Shown here: positions 14,475 through 23,669 of the stretch, piece by piece
Layout: each line of letters opens with the position of its first letter
Numbering within the stretch: the stretch's first letter is position 1
From: Deltaproteobacteria bacterium
GTDB taxonomy: Bacteria; Bdellovibrionota; Bdellovibrionia; JABDDW01
Direction of reading: 5' to 3'
DNA: 32,903 nt
Assembly (NCBI GenBank): GCA_013287405.1
Contig: JABDDW010000005.1
Location: forward strand, 3,923-36,825
The notes under the pieces: model-generated
What the model was told of the DNA's origin: nothing
What the model saw: only the letters and a program-made list of their open reading frames with translations
The model's database searches: none
Made by a program: the position numbers and the translations under genes

Positions 14475-16111
14475 TTAAGTTCAGCCGTTTTTCGTTTAAC
14501 GAAAGACTAAAGAATATTAACGATATGGCGTCTTGTGATTTTGATCTCTGCATTATCGGAGGGGGAATCACCGGAGCAGGCACGGCCAGAGATGCTGCAA
14601 GTCGCGGAATGAAGGTATGTCTTATAGAGCAAAATGATTTTGCATCAGGGACGAGTAGTCGTTCCAGTAAACTCATCCACGGCGGCATTCGTTATTTGGA
14701 AAATTTAGAATTTGGTTTAGTTTTTGAGGCGCTTAATGAGCGTCATATTTTATTCGATATCGCTCCACACCTTGTCCACCCCTTAAGTTTTGTCTTGCCT
14801 GTTTATAAAGGGGGCCGCGTGGGGATGTTTAAGATGGGGTTAGGGATGTGGCTTTACGACACCCTGGCACTCCTTCACACTCCGAAGTTTCACGAACGCC
14901 TATCTGCAAATGGGACCATGAATAAGGTTCCGCAGCTTCGGGAGGACGGATTACTTGGTTCTTACATGTACAGCGACGCCTATATGGACGATGATAGGCT
15001 TGTTATCGAAACTTTACGGTCAGCCCATCGATACGGCGGCAAATTAGCCAATTACATTAAAGCGGGACATGGAATATTTGATGAAGGAGGTCGACTTAAA
15101 GCCCTAGAGGCTGAAGATAAAATTTCTGGAAAGAAAGTCACCATCAAGGCAAAGCATTTTGTGAGTACTGTGGGGCCTTGGACGGATCAATTTGCCGAGA
15201 GTCTTTTTGAATGGAAGAAAATCCTCAGGCCCAGTAAAGGGATTCATCTGACTTTGAGTCGCGAAAGACTCCCTCTTCAAGAAGCCGTGGTGATGGCTAC
15301 AGACAAAGATAGTCGGATTATTTTCGGTATCCCAAGGCATGATATGGTGATCGTGGGGACGACAGACACAGACTTTAAAGAAAGTCCTGAAACCGTCCAC
15401 AGCACTAAAGATGATGTGAGTTATTTACTTAGAATAGTGGATGGGTACTTTCCCGAAGCCAAGATTACAGAAGGCGACATTATCGCTAGCTACTCTGGAG
15501 TAAGGCCCCTTGTGGCCGACGGGAGTTCTACTGAAAGTAAAACAAGCCGTGAGCATGTCATTTTGCATACCCAGCGCAACGTCACTTTTGTGGCGGGGGG
15601 AAAGTACACGACTTATCGCCGGATGGCCCGAGATATAGTGGAAGTCGTTCTAAAAGAAGAATTTTCTTTAGAAGAGAGAGTTAAATATGCTCGCAATCAA
15701 ACTCGGGAAGTTATCAATCCCATAATCACTCCTGAAAAACTTTCGGAAGCCCTCGCTCAATCTTATATGTGGGCCGCTGAATATGGCTTGACTGAGGCTG
15801 AAACCTTAAAACTCGCCGAGCGACATGGTTTTGAAGCTTTAAATATCTTAGAAGAGGGTGAAAGGGCAGGAATACACAGGCCTTGGGAAATGGAAGCCCT
15901 TTTCGCAAGTCATAATACGATGTGTTTTCATCTCAAAGATTTTATGTTGAGGCGAACTCCTCTCTTCTTGGCCAAGAGGGATCACGGTTTTGTTTTACTC
16001 GACGCCATCACCGAAGTTTTTAAAAAAGAGCGGGGTTGGTCCGAGCTTCAGGTTGAAGAGGAAAAACAGCTCTACAAAGACCATCTCAAGTTTGAAATGG
16101 GTTGGCGGTAG
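14471..16111 (+). CDS. glpD: Glycerol-3-phosphate dehydrogenase, FAD-dependent
   Basis: GlpD oxidises sn-glycerol 3-phosphate to dihydroxyacetone phosphate at the membrane and passes electrons to quinone. The 546-residue product has the N-terminal FAD dinucleotide motif IIGGGITGAGTARDAASRG, the ASGTSSRSSKLIHGGIRYLE signature, GVRPLV and VAGGKYTTYRRMA, then the helical C-terminal domain typical of the family. It starts within the stop of the exchanger gene (ATGA), so the two are co-translated. No glpF or glpK is in view, so it may serve phospholipid-derived glycerol phosphate. A Met at residue 18 is an alternative start. Confidence 0.95.
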   Translation: MIKFSRFSFNERLKNINDMASCDFDLCIIGGGITGAGTARDAASRGMKVCLIEQNDFASGTSSRSSKLIHGGIRYLENLEFGLVFEALNERHILFDIAPHLVHPLSFVLPVYKGGRVGMFKMGLGMWLYDTLALLHTPKFHERLSANGTMNKVPQLREDGLLGSYMYSDAYMDDDRLVIETLRSAHRYGGKLANYIKAGHGIFDEGGRLKALEAEDKISGKKVTIKAKHFVSTVGPWTDQFAESLFEWKKILRPSKGIHLTLSRERLPLQEAVVMATDKDSRIIFGIPRHDMVIVGTTDTDFKESPETVHSTKDDVSYLLRIVDGYFPEAKITEGDIIASYSGVRPLVADGSSTESKTSREHVILHTQRNVTFVAGGKYTTYRRMARDIVEVVLKEEFSLEERVKYARNQTREVINPIITPEKLSEALAQSYMWAAEYGLTEAETLKLAERHGFEALNILEEGERAGIHRPWEMEALFASHNTMCFHLKDFMLRRTPLFLAKRDHGFVLLDAITEVFKKERGWSELQVEEEKQLYKDHLKFEMGWR

Positions 16112-16320
16112 CAGTTGATATCGACCCTGCTTTAGTCTGCCCACGAAGTGCCCCACTGAGAAGGCGGCGGCACGCCCTCCATGGGCAGTAGCGGTACCGG
16201 CAGTCCTCTACGGTAATAGTTCATACCAGGAGGCCAGGACGGCCGTCCTAGGGGCGAGAGGGCAAAACCTTTTTAGCTAAAAGTTGTGGGTAATAGAAAG
16301 GTACCGTCATGGAGTGATTA

Positions 16321-16776
16321 CTACTTCCTGAGATGTTGAATAACATCCTTGATTTTACCTAGACCAGTGACGCCGTGGCTAGCTAAAAACTTCGCAAAAG
16401 ACAGCCCTCCGGACTTTATAACTCCCAAATAGCCGTTGGTGAGAAGGCTGATCATAGAGCCCTTTACGTTGATGCGAATAGATCCGGCCAAATAGTTTTT
16501 CGTTACGGTGATTCCAATTTCTCCGATATCGTCGCTTGTGCTTTCGGTTAAACTTTTAATGGCCTCTGGTTTCATGTAGAAAACAACATCAGGTTTTTTA
16601 GCCTGACGGGCCTCAAATCGAGGGTTTTCGCCTTCTTTAAAAAACGTACATTGGAGTGACTCGTTAATGACGATCCCAATTTCTACGTTTTGCCTTAAAG
16701 AGTCGGCGGCCTGTCTACAGACCGCTCGGTTTTCAAAAAAAACCTTAAGTTCTTCGAATGCTTGCTGATCTGACAT
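16321..16776 (-). CDS. SCP2 sterol-binding-domain protein
   Basis: The roughly 150-residue protein resembles a stand-alone SCP-2-like domain: VEIGIVINESLQCTFFKEGE, KPDVVFYMKPEAIKSL and LAGSIRINVKGSMISLLTNG. This fold binds lipids or acyl chains in a hydrophobic tunnel. It has no signal peptide. The ATG at 16776 (MSDQQAF) is chosen; a GTG at 16797 adds seven residues and neither has a clear ribosome binding site. It is divergent from the AMP nucleosidase gene and convergent with glpD. The ~209 bp between it and glpD is G+C-rich and carries a short palindrome, but no gene is visible there. Confidence 0.7.
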   Translation of the reverse strand: MSDQQAFEELKVFFENRAVCRQAADSLRQNVEIGIVINESLQCTFFKEGENPRFEARQAKKPDVVFYMKPEAIKSLTESTSDDIGEIGITVTKNYLAGSIRINVKGSMISLLTNGYLGVIKSGGLSFAKFLASHGVTGLGKIKDVIQHLRK

Positions 16777-16864
16777 AGTTGAAATAATATTTAACACGGA
16801 GTAGGTTAATCAATAGTAAAAATGGTTAATAGTTAATGAAGGTAAGTAAGAGGCTAAGATCGAG

Positions 16865-17680
16865 ATGACCACGGTTTCACATGACGCAAGTGATAAGCAG
16901 CGAACCTGGAATAATCCCAAAAAACTAGCCATCGCTCGAAATATGCTTGAGCGCTATACTGGGTCGAGCGCTAAGGATTTTCATAAGCACATCATACTCA
17001 CTAATTTTGAATATTACATGGAACGTTTTAGCAAGAGGTATAATGCCCCTCTTAAATCGGGCTCTGCGATGCGAGCGGCCCATTCTAAGGCTCTTGGGGT
17101 GAGCATTGTTGATTTTAAAATTGGGAGCCCCACGGCGGCCCTGGTTATTGAAATGCTTTCGGCAATAAAGCCCGATGCGGTGTTAATGTTGGGGATGTGT
17201 GGTGGCCTCCACAGAGATCTAAAAATTGGTGATTTCTTGTTGCCTATGGCAGCCATAAGAGATGAGGGAACGAGCATTCACTTTATGCCCCCTCAAGTGC
17301 CTGCGCTTCCTGCATTTAAAATTCAGAAATTCATCAGCCAAATTATTTTAGAAAAAAATCTAAAATATCAGGCTGGGGTGGTTCACACGACTGATTACAG
17401 GTTTTGGGAGTTTGACGACGAGTTTAAAGCGACCATCCGTCGCGAGAAGGTGGCTGCAGTAGAGATGGAATGTGCCACACTTTTTGTGACCTCCTTTGCG
17501 AGCAAAGTGCCTTGCGGGGCTCTCCTTTTAGTCAGCGATTTGCCTCTTAAAAAAGTGAAGACCAAGTCCTCTGCAAACCGTGTTTTCAGAGATTATGCCG
17601 ACGTTCATTTAGAAATAGGGGTTCAAGCCATGAGCGAAATTGATGAGCGCGGTGACAAGGTGCGCCATTTTGAATGGTAA
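16865..17680 (+). CDS. amn: AMP nucleosidase, short form
   Basis: The 271-residue protein belongs to the nucleoside phosphorylase (NP-I) superfamily and resembles the catalytic half of AMP nucleosidase, which splits AMP into adenine and ribose 5-phosphate. Landmarks are PTAALVIEML, VLMLGMCGGLHRDLKIGD, AAIRDEGTS, VVHTTDYRFWE and the substrate-binding VAAVEMECATLFV with LLLVSDLPL. It lacks the N-terminal domain of the ~480-residue enterobacterial Amn, so it is the short type. It is cytoplasmic. It may act in purine salvage; other NP-I substrates cannot be excluded. Confidence 0.8.
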   Translation: MTTVSHDASDKQRTWNNPKKLAIARNMLERYTGSSAKDFHKHIILTNFEYYMERFSKRYNAPLKSGSAMRAAHSKALGVSIVDFKIGSPTAALVIEMLSAIKPDAVLMLGMCGGLHRDLKIGDFLLPMAAIRDEGTSIHFMPPQVPALPAFKIQKFISQIILEKNLKYQAGVVHTTDYRFWEFDDEFKATIRREKVAAVEMECATLFVTSFASKVPCGALLLVSDLPLKKVKTKSSANRVFRDYADVHLEIGVQAMSEIDERGDKVRHFEW

Positions 17681-17708
17681 AAATTATTTTCCTAATTTAT
17701 TCGATGAC

Positions 17709-17738
17709 TTGACTTCAATAGACTAACCCACGTTAAAT
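17709..17738 (+). promoter_or_regulatory. Possible sigma-70-type promoter for mreB
   Basis: TTGACT at 17709-17714 is followed after 18 bp by TTAAAT (17733-17738), 12 bp before the mreB ATG. The -35 matches well and the -10 matches four of six positions. The resulting leader would be very short, which fits the absence of a clear ribosome binding site before mreB. This is a visual call only. Confidence 0.3.
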
Positions 17739-17740
17739 GA

Positions 17741-18793
<1,053 letters not shown>

Positions 18794-18795
18794 TC

Positions 18796-19230
18796 ATGCC
18801 AATCGAGGCCCACTACGAGGCGGCCCTCAATTATTTTTATTTTCTTCTCTTGGACGAGGATGTGGCTTTGCACAGCGCTCTTCGGGCTCTTCGGGCCTTT
18901 CAAAAAAACTCAAAAACCCTTAAAGAGGCCGAAGCTGATCAGGCTTTGATAAAAGAAATGTCTGCCCTTTTTCAGAAATATTTAAAGAAGAATCATCGTG
19001 CAAAAAGCAATCCTGCAAAATCAGAATGGAAAGTTTTAAATAGCGATTCATTGGCTGCGTGGAAAGAATATGTAAGAAGGAGTGAATCGGAATCCTCCGA
19101 GGTATTGGTGCTTCGTTATATTCTTAATTATTCCGTTGGAGACATTTCAAAAGCTTTGGGCATCCCCGAAGGTACAATTTATTTTCGATTGGGGCGTGGC
19201 CTTGAGGCTTTTGCGGGAGTCAAAGCTTGA
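18796..19230 (+). CDS. Sigma-factor-like protein with region 4
   Basis: The 144-residue protein ends in a clear sigma-70 region 4 helix-turn-helix (SSEVLVLRYILNYSVGDISK, ALGIPEGTIYFRLGRGLEAF), as in ECF sigma factors. The first ~40 residues (HYEAALNYFYFLLLDEDVAL) loosely resemble region 2.1, but I cannot see the usual 2.3/2.4 part that melts the -10 element; a Lys-rich linker takes its place. It may be a divergent ECF factor or a region-4-only DNA-binding regulator. Its start is 2 bp after mreB, and its stop overlaps the TTG start of a zinc-finger anti-sigma-like gene. That pairing strongly supports a sigma/anti-sigma module. Confidence 0.75.
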   Translation: MPIEAHYEAALNYFYFLLLDEDVALHSALRALRAFQKNSKTLKEAEADQALIKEMSALFQKYLKKNHRAKSNPAKSEWKVLNSDSLAAWKEYVRRSESESSEVLVLRYILNYSVGDISKALGIPEGTIYFRLGRGLEAFAGVKA

Positions 19231-20156
19231 CGGATCAAGAGTTGAGTTGCTTCTTTGTCAGAGAGCTCTTTCCCTTAAAAACCGAAAGTGGTTCGGGTCT
19301 TGATACTCACCGCATCCAAAAAATTGAGACCCATCTTGCTGCATGCAAAAAATGTCGGGATTATTACAGTAAATTAGAAAAAGCGAGAGCCACAGTGATA
19401 GATTTAGCGGGAACCAAGCCTTCTCCCGCTATGATCTCTTACCTCAAGGAGGAACATCATTTTTGGAAGGATACCTTGGCGGCATGGGGATGGAAGCGCT
19501 GGCCCTCAACCTTGAAGTGGGCCGTTGAGCTCTCTGTCACGACCACGGTTTTGATTTTAACCGTGCATTACTTCCCGTGGCTCCGCTTAGCCCGCACGGT
19601 TCAAAATATGAGGCCAGCAGCACCGGTGGTGGTGACCGCCCAAACGCCAGAACCCGCTCCCGTGAAAATTCAAACCTCTGAAACTCCAGGCCCTGAAGTT
19701 CAGGCACAAATGCAGGCTCAGCCCACAGAGTCCCCAGGGCTTATTGCTAAGGTGACTCCGATTTCTAAAGAAGAGGCCTCTGATGCGGAGACCACGGCTA
19801 AGGAAGAAGAAAATCCGCAAACGGCGGGAGTGGTGGCAAAAGAATCCGAGCAGAAAATGTTGGGGTTTGTATGGCGGGGAAGTCTCAAGGTTGACGAACT
19901 TAATGATGAAGTTGCTGATCACGTGAGTAAAGTGATTAGAGATTTAGGAGGCACTAAAGCCGGGCAAGTTGAGTTAGGTTGGCGCAGAGGGAAGCAACGC
20001 TACTACCATTTCATATTGCCCGAAGATAATTATGAAAAGTTTTTGAGCGTCCTAAACGAATTGGGTATCGTGCAGCTGACCCAAGAACGTCACCAACGGA
20101 CAATTCGTCCAGGGCATATGCGTATTATTATGACAGTCGAGGAGAGTGAAGAGTGA
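19227..20156 (+). CDS. Membrane anti-sigma-like protein with zinc finger
   Basis: The 309-residue protein has an N-terminal zf-HC2 type finger (THLAACKKC; His36, Cys40, Cys43), one transmembrane segment at about 97-118 (WAVELSVTTTVLILTVHYFP), a long Pro/Ala/Glu-rich linker and a C-terminal extracytoplasmic domain (about 210-309). It fits a ZAS-type anti-sigma factor that holds its sigma partner at the membrane until an envelope signal releases it. The TTG start at 19227 has GGGAG 7 nt upstream and overlaps the preceding stop by 4 nt. The C-terminal domain resembles DUF4349-like regions, but I am not certain. The next gene starts in its stop codon. Confidence 0.8.
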   Translation: MTDQELSCFFVRELFPLKTESGSGLDTHRIQKIETHLAACKKCRDYYSKLEKARATVIDLAGTKPSPAMISYLKEEHHFWKDTLAAWGWKRWPSTLKWAVELSVTTTVLILTVHYFPWLRLARTVQNMRPAAPVVVTAQTPEPAPVKIQTSETPGPEVQAQMQAQPTESPGLIAKVTPISKEEASDAETTAKEEENPQTAGVVAKESEQKMLGFVWRGSLKVDELNDEVADHVSKVIRDLGGTKAGQVELGWRRGKQRYYHFILPEDNYEKFLSVLNELGIVQLTQERHQRTIRPGHMRIIMTVEESEE

Positions 20157-22021
20157 ACCCGAATAGGGCCGAGAAATCTCTCCGGAGTATTCTCACCCTC
20201 TGGTTTTTGGCTTTTACGATTATTCCTTTGGCTTTTATATCGGGATACAGCACCGTCCTCTATGAGTCCTCCCTTAACAATGAGCTTCAAAAACGCCTCG
20301 AAGGCAATGTTAGAGAAGTCGGGGTGACCCTTTCTGAATTGGAAAGCTATCTAGTCAAATTAGGCAAAATCCACGCTAGTGATCCCACCCTGGCTTACCA
20401 TGTGGCCACGAGAAATATTCCATCAGCAAGACGGGTCGTAACCGACTGGCTAAAAACATCGCCTTCCACGTCGCGGGTGGTGATTTTCGATCGTGAGGGG
20501 CGATTAGTGATCGCTCAGGTCAGAAGTCAACAAAACGATGTAAAAGCTCAAAGCAACCTGGAGGCTGGAGACGTTTTCTTAGCAACTGGGTTGATTCAAG
20601 AAATCAAGGCTAGGGGACAGGCTACGGCACGAGATATCTTACCACACTCTGGTCTTGAACTTGTGGCGTACACACAAATTGTTAGCAAGAATAAGACGGT
20701 TGGATACCTCGAAGAAGCCATAGAATTGGGTCAGCCCTTTGTTATGGGCTTAAAAAAGCGTCTTAACCTTGAAGCCACAATTTTTGACGATAAAAACCAG
20801 GTCGCGGCAAGTTCACGGGATGATTTCTTTCTATACCCGAAGGAGTTTTTTCCAGAAAAAATTGGTGGAGGGGCCCGGAGTTTTTTTGACATCACCAGCC
20901 GCGACGAATCTTACGGAATGATCGTAAGGCGTATTGTTGATAGCCAACAAAAACCCTTTGTGACATTAGGCTTAGCGGCAAGCAAGAGGGAGAGTCAGCA
21001 AGTCCTTCATCGAATAAAACTCACCCTTTTGACAATCACACTTTTGATTCTTATTTTTCTGATTCCCCTCCTTATCTATGTTTCTAACAGGGTTGTGAAT
21101 CCTATAAACCAACTTGTAGAAGCGACAAAAAAAATGGAAGACGGAGAAACGAATCTGAAACTCGAAGATACCTCGGGGACGGAGATTGGCATTCTTATTG
21201 GTTCCTTTTCTCGAATGGCGAAAAACATTCAATCCTCCCAGACGACCCTGGTTCAATCTGCTAAGATGGCTAGCCTCGGTCAGCTGGTCGCCGGTGTGGC
21301 CCACGAGCTGAACAACCCCATCGGGTTTATTTATTCGAACATGGCTCATCTTAGGGATTATGTTCAAAAAATCTTAAGGGTTTTAGAAACCGCTGAGAAT
21401 GAGCCAGCAAACCTTAATAAAGTGAAGAGCGAGGTGGAGTTCGACTACATCGTGGAGGACTTTTACAAACTCATTTCAAGCTGCGAGGATGGGGCGAGAA
21501 GGACGCGGGACATTGTGATGGGGCTCAGAAATTTTTCTCGTTTAGACGAAGCTCAGGTTAAACCCGTTAGTCTTAAAGAAGGTATGCAAAACACCATCAA
21601 ACTGCTTTCAGGAGAACTCAAGAATAGAATTAAGGTTCACGAGGATTATGAGGATCGTCGGCTTGTTCGTTGCTATGCGAGTCAACTTAACCAAGTTTTT
21701 ATGAATATTGTAAGTAATGCCGCTCAAGCCATAAAAAAGAAGGGTGATATTTGGATTAAGACTTGGGAAGAAGGCGGATGGGCCTTTGTGTCGATTAAAG
21801 ATAACGGCCCAGGAATTCCGAAGGCTGATTTGGACAAAATATTTGATCCCTTTTTCACCACTAAGCCAGTGGGGGCCGGAACGGGTTTGGGTCTCTCTAT
21901 TTCGTACGGGATTATTCAAAAACACGGCGGTGAGATTGTGGTGAAAAGCAATGTGGGTAAAGGGACCGAATTCATCATCAAGGTTCCGGTGGACGGTCCC
22001 TCGGACGAAAAATCAGTTTAA
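20153..22021 (+). CDS. Membrane sensor histidine kinase
   Basis: The 622-residue protein has TM1 at about 13-33, a periplasmic sensor region of about 255 residues, TM2 at about 290-312, a HAMP linker ([20 protein letters not shown]), a dimerisation helix with His384 in [13 protein letters not shown], and a full ATPase: N box [13 protein letters not shown]1 [21 protein letters not shown]2 [12 protein letters not shown]. The HELNNP motif is typical of HWE/NtrB-like HPK4 kinases. No response regulator gene is adjacent, so its partner is elsewhere. The GTG start overlaps the anti-sigma stop by 4 nt (GTGA), so sigma, anti-sigma and kinase are coupled and probably sense one envelope condition. Confidence 0.93.
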   Translation: MNPNRAEKSLRSILTLWFLAFTIIPLAFISGYSTVLYESSLNNELQKRLEGNVREVGVTLSELESYLVKLGKIHASDPTLAYHVATRNIPSARRVVTDWLKTSPSTSRVVIFDREGRLVIAQVRSQQNDVKAQSNLEAGDVFLATGLIQEIKARGQATARDILPHSGLELVAYTQIVSKNKTVGYLEEAIELGQPFVMGLKKRLNLEATIFDDKNQVAASSRDDFFLYPKEFFPEKIGGGARSFFDITSRDESYGMIVRRIVDSQQKPFVTLGLAASKRESQQVLHRIKLTLLTITLLILIFLIPLLIYVSNRVVNPINQLVEATKKMEDGETNLKLEDTSGTEIGILIGSFSRMAKNIQSSQTTLVQSAKMASLGQLVAGVAHELNNPIGFIYSNMAHLRDYVQKILRVLETAENEPANLNKVKSEVEFDYIVEDFYKLISSCEDGARRTRDIVMGLRNFSRLDEAQVKPVSLKEGMQNTIKLLSGELKNRIKVHEDYEDRRLVRCYASQLNQVFMNIVSNAAQAIKKKGDIWIKTWEEGGWAFVSIKDNGPGIPKADLDKIFDPFFTTKPVGAGTGLGLSISYGIIQKHGGEIVVKSNVGKGTEFIIKVPVDGPSDEKSV

Positions 22022-22073
22022 AGGTGAACCCTGCCAATCTAAAACAGGCCGACTGTTTGCACAGGTGCCGGCC

Positions 22074-22469
22074 ATGGAATTGCTTTCAAGTCGCAGTGCG
22101 GCTCATTTTTTCAGAAAAATTATTGGTAGCGCCGATGTGGAGGAGTTTTGGGTTATAGCCCTTAATCCCCTTTGCAAAGTTATAAAGTCAGATATGCTTT
22201 TTCGCGGGACTGTCGATACTTGCTTTGTTCATCCTCGTGATGTTTTTCGGTTTGCACTCCTTGCTAACGCGACATCCATTATTGTCGGTCACAATCATCC
22301 TTCAGGAGAGTGCGAGCCGAGCCGGGCTGACAAAGAGCTGACAACCAGGCTAAAACAAGGGGGCGATTTGCTACAGATCCCCTTGGTGGATCATGTGGTT
22401 ATCACGTATAAGGGGTATTTTAGTTTTGCGGAGTCCAGTTGGAATGTTCAGAAGCGGCTCGTGAGGTAA
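22074..22469 (+). CDS. radC: RadC-like JAMM-domain protein
   Basis: The 131-residue protein is the JAB/JAMM metalloprotease-like domain of the RadC family, with the zinc motif HNHPSG (His73, His75) followed by Asp86 in PSRAD. It lacks the helix-hairpin-helix N-terminal domain of full RadC (~220 residues), like the short plasmid- and phage-borne versions. The exact activity of RadC proteins is unsettled; links to recombination and competence are reported in the literature. The ATG at 22074 has AGGTG upstream. Its 3' end overlaps a convergent gene by 50 nt. It follows the kinase gene by 52 bp. Confidence 0.8.
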   Translation: MELLSSRSAAHFFRKIIGSADVEEFWVIALNPLCKVIKSDMLFRGTVDTCFVHPRDVFRFALLANATSIIVGHNHPSGECEPSRADKELTTRLKQGGDLLQIPLVDHVVITYKGYFSFAESSWNVQKRLVR

Positions 22470-23010
22470 GGTCTTCGAGAGCCCCTCTGTATCTCTCCCG
22501 ATAAAGCTGGTAGGCCTGATCTTCGGCGATTTTTTGTTCAATATCATTTAAAGGGTCAAACTTCTTTGTAATACCTGCCCGCGGCCGATTAAACTCTAAG
22601 CCCTGTTCTATTGGAGAAATATCGTCGGCATGTTGGACCAGAGAATTATTTTCTGGGAAGGGACGGTTGGTCAGCGCTTCTCTCTCAGTCAATTTTTCCA
22701 GGGGCAAGGGATTGGGTAATACGACTTCCATTCGTCTTTGCTGGAGGTCCAATTTAATATATTCCTCTTTAATTGTGACATTGACCCTGCGATCTAAAGG
22801 CAAAGAGCCGGCCATAGCATGGCGCCCCAAAGTTATAACAAGTAAGGCGACCAAAAAGCCGAGAATAAAATCTGAGAACCGCGTTATATAGATTTGTACG
22901 TTTTTTCGCCTTTTCAAGGTAACCTGCCCTTCACCTTGATAATTTAGCAACACTGATGCCAATTTAAGATAGCTTGGGGGTTGATTTTTCAATGGAAAAT
23001 CTGCGATCAT
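22420..23010 (-). CDS. Single-pass membrane protein, 196 aa
   Basis: The product has a cytoplasmic N-terminus of about 45 residues with a basic patch (TLKRRKNVQ), one hydrophobic segment (FSDFILGFLVALLVITLG) and a charged extracytoplasmic tail of about 130 residues ending in helical, Arg/Glu-rich sequence (DIEQKIAEDQAYQLYRERYR). The ATG at 23010 has GGGA upstream. I do not recognise a family. It is divergent from the LpoB-like gene, with a 50-bp gap, and antisense-overlaps radC at its 3' end. The neighbours hint at an envelope role, but this is a guess. Confidence 0.7.
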   Translation of the reverse strand: MIADFPLKNQPPSYLKLASVLLNYQGEGQVTLKRRKNVQIYITRFSDFILGFLVALLVITLGRHAMAGSLPLDRRVNVTIKEEYIKLDLQQRRMEVVLPNPLPLEKLTEREALTNRPFPENNSLVQHADDISPIEQGLEFNRPRAGITKKFDPLNDIEQKIAEDQAYQLYRERYRGALEDLTSRAASEHSNWTPQN

Positions 23011-23060
23011 TGATCAATTCCCAGACACCTGACTTCAGAATAGACAGAGGAGCGAAAATC

Positions 23061-23663
23061 ATGTCCAAAAATATTTATAAGTACATCATGGCTGGCTTGT
23101 GCACATTGGCCTTAACGGATTGTGGACCTAGAGCTTTCACGAAAGGGGATTATGATGATCCTGATAAGGTTAATCTCCTGAATGACCAATTCTCGGAAAG
23201 CGATATGCAGGCCATGGTCAAAAAACTTGTTGATAGTTTGATAGCTTCGCGTCCCATTGCAAAGGCTCAAACTCCTCCAATTGTGATGGTCACTAAACTT
23301 GAAAATAAAACCGATGAGCATATCGACACGCAAAGCATAATGGATATGGTAAAAGTTGATCTCGCAAAAACAGGGGCCGTCCAATTTGTCGATAAAGAAG
23401 CCAGGGGAGACGTCGCCACTGAGTATGAATACCAAAATTCAGGAATGGTCGATGCGAAGACGGCTAAGTCCAAAGGAAGACAAATTGGCGCCGACTATAT
23501 TCTCAATGGAAGATTAGATTCTATTGTTCAAGAAGTAGGTAAAGATAAAACCGTTTACTATAAAATCACGCTTAATTTGACAAACTTGAGCACCAATATT
23601 TCAGTTTGGCAGGATCAAGACCAAATTCGAAAGATATTCAAAAAACACCATATCAGTATGTAA
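23061..23663 (+). CDS. lpoB: LpoB-like penicillin-binding-protein activator
   Basis: LpoB is an outer-membrane lipoprotein that spans the periplasm and stimulates PBP1b. The 200-residue product carries a signal segment (MSKNIYKYIMAGLCTLALTD before Cys21) and a domain resembling COG3417/LpoB: PPIVMVTKLENKTDEHIDTQ, AGAVQ-like TGAVQFVDKEARGDVATEYE, GADYILNGRLDS, YYKITLNLTNLST. Asp20 at the -1 position of the lipobox is unusual; Gly, Ala or Ser is normal. The ATG at 23061 has AGAGGAG upstream, better than the in-frame ATG at 22974. It is followed at once by a COG3014-like lipoprotein, a known partner arrangement. Confidence 0.8.
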   Translation: MSKNIYKYIMAGLCTLALTDCGPRAFTKGDYDDPDKVNLLNDQFSESDMQAMVKKLVDSLIASRPIAKAQTPPIVMVTKLENKTDEHIDTQSIMDMVKVDLAKTGAVQFVDKEARGDVATEYEYQNSGMVDAKTAKSKGRQIGADYILNGRLDSIVQEVGKDKTVYYKITLNLTNLSTNISVWQDQDQIRKIFKKHHISM

Positions 23664-23669
23664 GGTAGA

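Noticed and set aside
16236..16249. 14-bp palindrome AGGACGGCCGTCCT in the glpD-SCP2 gap
   Set aside because: A palindrome of this size is expected about twice by chance in this length, and no T-run or operator context supports it.
16112..16320. Possible c-di-GMP riboswitch, because of AGGGCAAAACC near 16260
   Set aside because: The conserved CACGCACAGGGCAAACC core and the partner helices are not present, and the site lies between convergent gene ends.
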